5,107 nt of DNA from Dehalococcoidales bacterium (GTDB taxonomy: Bacteria; Chloroflexota; Dehalococcoidia; Dehalococcoidales; UBA5760): the NCBI GenBank assembly GCA_028710655.1, contig JAQTTS010000178.1:1-5107 (forward strand), read 5' to 3'. The first letter of the stretch is position 1. Each line of letters opens with the position of its first letter. Both the position numbers and the translations under genes were made by a program. The notes below the pieces were generated by a model. That model was not told the origin of the DNA, made no database searches, and saw nothing but the letters and a program-made list of their open reading frames with translations. Shown piece after piece: positions 1 through 5,107 of this stretch.

Positions 1-174
1 GCACGGCAGGATGACCCCCAACATGTTCTCGGGAAAGCCACGCCGGCACAGCACCGCCACTACCGAAGAATCAAGGCCACCGCTCATCCCCAGGACAACC
101 CCCTTGCACCCGGCGGCAAGCACCTGTTCTTTCACCCAGGCGACCAGCCTATCCGCCATGTACTGACAATCCAT
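1..174 (-). CDS. nadE: NH3-dependent NAD+ synthetase, N-terminal part (cut by window edge)
   Basis: NadE makes NAD+ from deamido-NAD+, ATP and ammonia, the last step of NAD synthesis, in the cytoplasm. The 58 visible codons begin at the ATG at 174-172 and run off the left edge, so most of the protein (family usually about 250-275 residues) is missing. The N-P-type ATP pyrophosphatase loop SGGLDSS lies at residues 31-37. It is followed by the NadE-like stretch ending GVILPC (residues 53-58), which resembles the MPC segment after the P-loop in known NadE. The start is supported by GGAGG at 181-185 with a 6-nt spacer. It lies 70 nt downstream of the TrmO-glycosylase fusion on the same strand, with its own promoter candidate between. 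Other PP-loop enzymes share the SGGxDSS motif, but the segment after the loop fits NadE best. Whether it has a glutaminase domain cannot be seen. Confidence 0.85.
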   Translation of the reverse strand, partial: MDCQYMADRLVAWVKEQVLAAGCKGVVLGMSGGLDSSVVAVLCRRGFPENMLGVILPC

Positions 175-199
175 ATCGAACCTCCTGCCATCAACCGAA

Positions 200-228
200 A
201 GTATACTACCCCCAGGCTGTACAATCAA
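200..228 (-). promoter_or_regulatory. Sigma70-type promoter candidate for nadE
   Basis: On the minus strand TTGATT (228-223) is followed by a 17-nt spacer and TATACT (205-200). The -10 matches the consensus at five of six positions and the -35 at four of six. Transcription would begin near 193, giving a leader of about 20 nt that just includes the GGAGG at 185-181. This fits a dedicated nadE promoter just after the stop codon of the upstream fusion gene. It is a sequence match only; read-through from the upstream gene is also possible because no terminator is seen in the gap. Confidence 0.5.
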
Positions 229-244
229 AAGGACAGAACGCGGG

Positions 245-1363
245 TCAAGCCCGGCAACCGGCACGGGACGGGCAGATATCGCCTAAGCAACAACTCGGGC
301 AGAGCGGGCGGCGACGACAGACTTCCTTGGCCAGACGGACCAGGAGAGCGTGGTACTCCTGAAACATCCCGCAATCAGCAGGCAGGTTATCCATAAAAAG
401 GGACTGGTAGGCGGCGTAGCCCTTGGCCCGGGGGGTCATCCCGAGACGGTCGATAATGCGGCGGGTATAGGCATCGATAACAAAAACCGGCTTCTTTGCC
501 GCATAGAGCAGTATGGAGTCGGCGGTCTCTTCGCCAACACCATGCACGGAAAGCAGCTCCCGGCGAAGGGCAGCGGTATCAACCGCAAAGAGCTTATCAA
601 GGTCATCGCCACAGGCCTCCCCGAGCCATCGGGCCAGATACTTGAGCTTTAGCGCCTTGACATTATAGTAACCGCAGGGTCGGATAAGACCGGCAAGCTC
701 TGGAGTGGACAGTCTGCGCAGCGCCTCCGGTAACAGCAGCCGCCCGGCCCTCAGGTTGGCAATCGCCTTTTCCACATTTCGCCAGGCCGCCGACTGCGTC
801 AGGATGGCGCCGACCATCATCTCAAACGGTCCGTCAGCGGGCCACCAATGCTGCAGTCCGTAGCATTCGATAAGCCGACGGTAGACCTCTCTGAGTTTCC
901 GGTTTATCCGGTAATATTCACCTATCCACAGGGGCACCGCTGCGTCGGCCACAGAGTCGCCCTGCGGGATATAGGGCTTGATATCGATCACCGGCGTGCC
1001 GTTAAGAGCGTCAAGACCCTCAACCACCAGTACATTCTTACGTCGCTCAATCAGTCTCACCACGGCTATCCCAACCGGGTTCGGCCGGTATGGCGAGCGC
1101 GTCGCAAAAAGCCCCACCAGAGGATACTCTCGCCTACCCTGGGGATGCACCTTCAATAACAGCCCGTCGGGAGCCGCCTGGTGCATCCAGTATAAGACTA
1201 TAATGTGGGAAAAACCTTCGATGCCATCCAGGGCTACGACCAGGCTCCGGTCAATCATAACCTCGGCAACAGCTTCAGATTTGCCCGGCTGTGCCAGTCC
1301 CCCGGGTCTGCTTCTGACCACCCCGATGACTTTCAAAGCCTCTCTGGCCAGTTCAACGATCAT
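245..1363 (-). CDS. Fusion: TrmO/TsaA-type tRNA methyltransferase domain + HhH-GPD (endonuclease III/MagIII-like) DNA glycosylase
   Basis: This single uninterrupted ORF of 372 residues joins two domains. Residues about 10-150 match the TrmO/TsaA (UPF0066) family, which uses S-adenosylmethionine to N6-methylate t6A37 in some tRNAs. Signatures are GIEGFSHI (47-54), FATRSPYRPNPVGI (86-99) and NGTPVIDIKPYIP (121-133). Residues about 155-365 match the COG2231-type endonuclease III relatives: QHWWPA (171-176), GAILTQ (185-190), the helix-hairpin-helix GVGEETAD (275-282), the catalytic-type Asp297 in VIDAYTRR, EYHALLV (336-342), and four cysteines C349-x5-C355-x2-C358-x5-C364 able to hold a 4Fe-4S cluster. 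The Lys used by bifunctional endonuclease III is Glu279, so I infer a monofunctional glycosylase, perhaps for alkylated bases. I chose the ATG at 1363-1361 because GGTGA lies 7 nt upstream; an in-frame TTG at 1411 would add 16 unconserved residues and has no visible ribosome binding site. The real substrates are not known. Confidence 0.85.
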   Translation of the reverse strand: MIVELAREALKVIGVVRSRPGGLAQPGKSEAVAEVMIDRSLVVALDGIEGFSHIIVLYWMHQAAPDGLLLKVHPQGRREYPLVGLFATRSPYRPNPVGIAVVRLIERRKNVLVVEGLDALNGTPVIDIKPYIPQGDSVADAAVPLWIGEYYRINRKLREVYRRLIECYGLQHWWPADGPFEMMVGAILTQSAAWRNVEKAIANLRAGRLLLPEALRRLSTPELAGLIRPCGYYNVKALKLKYLARWLGEACGDDLDKLFAVDTAALRRELLSVHGVGEETADSILLYAAKKPVFVIDAYTRRIIDRLGMTPRAKGYAAYQSLFMDNLPADCGMFQEYHALLVRLAKEVCRRRPLCPSCCLGDICPSRAGCRA

Positions 1364-1426
1364 CCTAAAATCACCGCAGAAATAGTAACACCCCCCCACT
1401 ACCCCTGACAAATCGCTGTTCTGCTA

Positions 1427-1454
1427 ATTCAACCCTCTGGGCTTGGTTTGCCAA
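1427..1454 (-). promoter_or_regulatory. Weak promoter candidate for the TrmO-glycosylase gene
   Basis: On the minus strand TTGGCA (1454-1449; five of six to the -35 consensus) precedes TTGAAT (1432-1427; four of six to the -10) with a 16-nt spacer. A start near 1420 would give a leader of about 57 nt to the ATG at 1363. This region overlaps the -35 box of the opposing argC promoter, so the two would be face-to-back divergent. The match is modest and could be chance. Confidence 0.25.
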
Positions 1455-1472
1455 CCGTCAAGAGGCTATAAT
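1443..1472 (+). promoter_or_regulatory. Promoter candidate upstream of argC
   Basis: A perfect -10 hexamer TATAAT (1467-1472) is preceded by TTGGTT (1443-1448) at an 18-nt spacer; the -35 is weak (three of six). A second, poorer -10-like TACAAT lies at 1477-1482. Transcription would start near 1479, giving an argC leader of about 210 nt consisting mainly of the RCK_C remnant. The 8-bp inverted repeat at 1451-1458/1494-1501 brackets the -10 box and start point and could be an operator. Confidence 0.45.
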
Positions 1473-1501
1473 ATGCTACAATAAAGCTTAATTACGGTTG
1501 G
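1451..1501. repeat. 8-bp perfect inverted repeat around the argC -10 box
   Basis: CCAACCGT at 1451-1458 is repeated as its exact reverse complement ACGGTTGG at 1494-1501, with 35 nt between that contain TATAAT and the expected transcription start. The centres are 43 bp apart, about four helical turns, so a dimeric or looping regulator could contact both on one face of the DNA. A further short inverted pair, CCTCT (1434-1438) and AGAGG (1461-1465), overlaps the left arm. Neither arm pairs into a T-tailed terminator. Function is unproven. Confidence 0.35.
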
Positions 1502-1508
1502 TTAAAAA

Positions 1509-1677
1509 GTGAATCCTTTCGAAAGACTTCGCCGGATACCGATTACCCTGGCGAATAGTTAAGACGACAGGCCGACTCCTGCCCAATCCCACCGGTGAGA
1601 TAGCCATTGAGGGAGGAGACATACTGATTGTCATCGGTAACAGGAATCAACTGGTGGTGTTGAAGAGTCTTTGTTAA
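1509..1677 (+). pseudogene. Truncated, frameshifted remnant of an RCK_C (TrkA C-terminal) domain
   Basis: The reading frame ending at the TAA 1675-1677 encodes, from 1555, IVKTTGRLLPNP, then IEGGDILIVIGNRNQL and a final Cys. This is the pattern of RCK_C (TrkA-C) domains of potassium channel and transporter regulators, in which a GR-x-x-PNP turn is followed by GD-x-L-x-x-x-G-x-x-x-x-L. Upstream, the frame breaks: positions 1509-1553 in another frame read LRRIPITLA, the expected preceding strand. Removing one A from 1554-1555 joins the two halves into about 55 residues, roughly the end of one RCK_C domain. There is no upstream NAD-binding or membrane part and no ribosome binding site at the 5' end, so I read it as a relic. 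Its stop codon overlaps the argC ribosome binding site, suggesting the intact ancestor sat directly before argC. The domain call rests on pattern recognition. Confidence 0.6.
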
Positions 1678-1690
1678 GGAGGTAATACCA

Positions 1691-2731
1691 GTGAATAAGG
1701 TCAAGGTAGGTATTATCAATGTTACCGGTTACGCCGGCGTAGAGCTGGCCCGCTTACTATCTCAGCACCCGGCGGTGGAGGTTACTTCGGTCACCGGGCG
1801 CTCTCTGGCAGGGCAACTCCTGGGCAAGGCCTTTCCGCACCTGTCCGGTATAGATCTTACCATCGAAGCAAAGCTGGGGCAGGTTGATCTGGCATTCTCC
1901 GCTATGCCGCACCAGGAGAGCGCTAAAGAGGTGATCCCGCTTCTCGACCGCGGCGTTAAAGTGATTGACATAAGCGCTGATTTCAGACTAAAGGACGCCG
2001 CCACATACCTTGGCTGGTACGGAGTCAGTCACCCCCGGCCCGAGCTGCTGACCCATGCCGTCTACGGACTGCCCGAGCTACACCGCACTCAGATTATGTC
2101 GGCCACTCTGGTGGCTAACCCCGGCTGTTACCCCACCGGAGCCATACTGGCACTGGCCCCGGCAGTCAAGTCCGGAATAATCGGTCCGGAGATCATAATC
2201 GACAGCAAGTCCGGTATCTCAGGGGCGGGCCGGAGCTTGAGCTTAAAGACCCACTTCCCCGAAGCCAATGAAGATGTTACCGCCTACGCTCTGGACGGAC
2301 ACCGCCACCTGCCCGAGATTGTTCAGGAGCTTGGACAGCTTGCTCCCGGATCGCCACCGCAGGTAAGCTTCGTCCCTCACCTGATACCGATGACGCGGGG
2401 AATACTGACCACCGCCTACGCCCCCCTAGCCCCGGGTAAGATCTCAGCCGACCGGCAAGGGCAACAGTCGCTGCTTGAACTCTACCGTGACTTCTACCGG
2501 GACGAGCCCTTTGTCAGAGTGATCGAGGAGCCCCCGCACACCAAGCATGCTTGGGGAAGCAACTTCTGCTTCATCCATCCCACCATCGACATAAGGACAG
2601 GGAGACTAATTACTGTCAGCGGCATCGACAATCTGATCAAAGGGGCCGCCGGACAGGCCATCCAGAACATGAACCTGATGCTGGGGGTCGAGGAAACCTC
2701 CGGACTTGGCACCCCGGCTGTTTATCCCTGA
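1691..2731 (+). CDS. argC: N-acetyl-gamma-glutamyl-phosphate reductase
   Basis: ArgC reduces N-acetylglutamyl 5-phosphate to N-acetylglutamate 5-semialdehyde with NADPH, the third step of arginine (ornithine) synthesis, in the cytoplasm. The 346-residue product has the normal family length. The N-terminal nucleotide-binding fold starts with GIINVTGYAGVEL (residues 7-19); the second glycine of the usual GxxGxxG is Asn10. The catalytic cysteine is Cys146 in NPGCYPTG, followed by DSKSGISGAGR (171-181), the conserved GHRHLPEI (203-210), VPHLIPMTRGI (228-238) and the C-terminal GIDNLIKGAAGQA (311-323). The GTG start is supported by AAGGAGG at 1676-1682 with an 8-nt spacer; part of this site lies in the stop codon of the RCK_C relic. 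No argJ, argB or argD follows: the next gene is gyrB with its own promoter, so argC appears monocistronic here. Regulation may involve the inverted repeat near 1451-1501, which is an inference. Confidence 0.96.
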   Translation: MNKVKVGIINVTGYAGVELARLLSQHPAVEVTSVTGRSLAGQLLGKAFPHLSGIDLTIEAKLGQVDLAFSAMPHQESAKEVIPLLDRGVKVIDISADFRLKDAATYLGWYGVSHPRPELLTHAVYGLPELHRTQIMSATLVANPGCYPTGAILALAPAVKSGIIGPEIIIDSKSGISGAGRSLSLKTHFPEANEDVTAYALDGHRHLPEIVQELGQLAPGSPPQVSFVPHLIPMTRGILTTAYAPLAPGKISADRQGQQSLLELYRDFYRDEPFVRVIEEPPHTKHAWGSNFCFIHPTIDIRTGRLITVSGIDNLIKGAAGQAIQNMNLMLGVEETSGLGTPAVYP

Positions 2732-2758
2732 AGAGGCTTCCCTTGGCAAGCTTACTTA

Positions 2759-2767
2759 TGCTATAAT
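2759..2767 (+). promoter_or_regulatory. Extended -10 promoter candidate for gyrB
   Basis: TGC at 2759-2761 directly precedes a perfect TATAAT at 2762-2767, the extended -10 arrangement that can work without a strong -35. TTGGCA at 2743-2748 resembles a -35 but its spacer of 13 nt is too short. Transcription would begin near 2774, giving a gyrB leader of about 128 nt. The same GCTATAAT octamer is found at the argC promoter (1465-1472). The 30 nt between argC and this box hold only a weak hairpin (2734-2739 with 2748-2753), so argC read-through into gyrB cannot be excluded. Confidence 0.5.
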
Positions 2768-2883
2768 CAAGCAAGATGGTTACCTTGATATCACCTAGAA
2801 TTACTTTCCGTCGGGTAGCCTCTTTTTGCTACTGTAATCTGCACTTTTGTTCAATCTTCTCTCTCCCCTTTACACACTGCTAA

Positions 2884-5107
<2,224 letters not shown>

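Noticed and set aside
350..1408. Plus-strand ORFs of 67-135 codons opposite the TrmO-glycosylase gene
   Set aside because: They lie wholly within a strongly conserved gene on the other strand, overlap each other, and encode nothing recognisable.
1509..1562. 18-codon ORF from the GTG at 1509 as a leader peptide for argC
   Set aside because: It has no ribosome binding site, contains no arginine run typical of an attenuator, and is better explained as the upstream frame of the RCK_C relic.
2734..2753. Hairpin just after argC as a terminator
   Set aside because: The stem is six pairs with one G-U and an 8-nt loop, and no T-run follows; it overlaps the gyrB promoter region.
2786..2793. Palindrome TGATATCA downstream of the gyrB promoter
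   Set aside because: A single 8-bp palindrome is expected by chance at this scale, and no matching site or regulator was seen.
2815..2832. GTAGC/GCTAC hairpin with a T-rich loop in the gyrB leader
   Set aside because: Only five pairs, and the T-run is in the loop rather than after the stem, so it is not a standard terminator; no riboswitch class is recognisable.

Overview
The window is an ordinary bacterial chromosomal segment, somewhat GC-rich by eye. It carries five protein-coding loci, two of them cut by the window edges, plus one decayed gene fragment. The GyrB and ArgC sequences recall Dehalococcoidia (Chloroflexota). That assignment rests on remembered family resemblance, not on a search, and should be treated as tentative. 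No rRNA, tRNA, CRISPR array or intact mobile element is visible.

Layout. (1) Positions 1-174, minus strand: the first 58 codons of an NH3-dependent NAD+ synthetase (nadE). A good sigma70-type promoter lies in the 70-nt gap before it. (2) Positions 245-1363 (possible TTG extension to 1411), minus strand: one uninterrupted ORF joining a TrmO/TsaA-type tRNA methyltransferase domain to an endonuclease III-like HhH-GPD DNA glycosylase with an Fe-S cysteine cluster. (3) Positions 1412-1690: a divergent intergenic region. It holds a promoter toward argC, an 8-bp inverted repeat around its -10 box, and a truncated, frameshifted remnant of an RCK_C (TrkA C-terminal) domain ending on the argC ribosome binding site. 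(4) Positions 1691-2731, plus strand: argC of arginine biosynthesis. (5) Positions 2732-2901: a 170-nt gap with an extended -10 promoter toward gyrB. (6) Positions 2902-4830, plus strand: gyrB. (7) Positions 4827-5107, minus strand: the C-terminal part of orotate phosphoribosyltransferase (pyrE), converging on gyrB and sharing the CTAG that encodes both stop codons.

The genes are housekeeping functions: NAD, arginine and pyrimidine synthesis, DNA topology, base repair and tRNA modification. They do not form one pathway. nadE and the fusion gene may be partly co-transcribed; argC and gyrB each appear to have their own promoter. I see no new defence or mobile system. The most notable items are the TrmO-glycosylase fusion, the RCK_C relic used as the argC leader, and the inverted repeat at the argC promoter.
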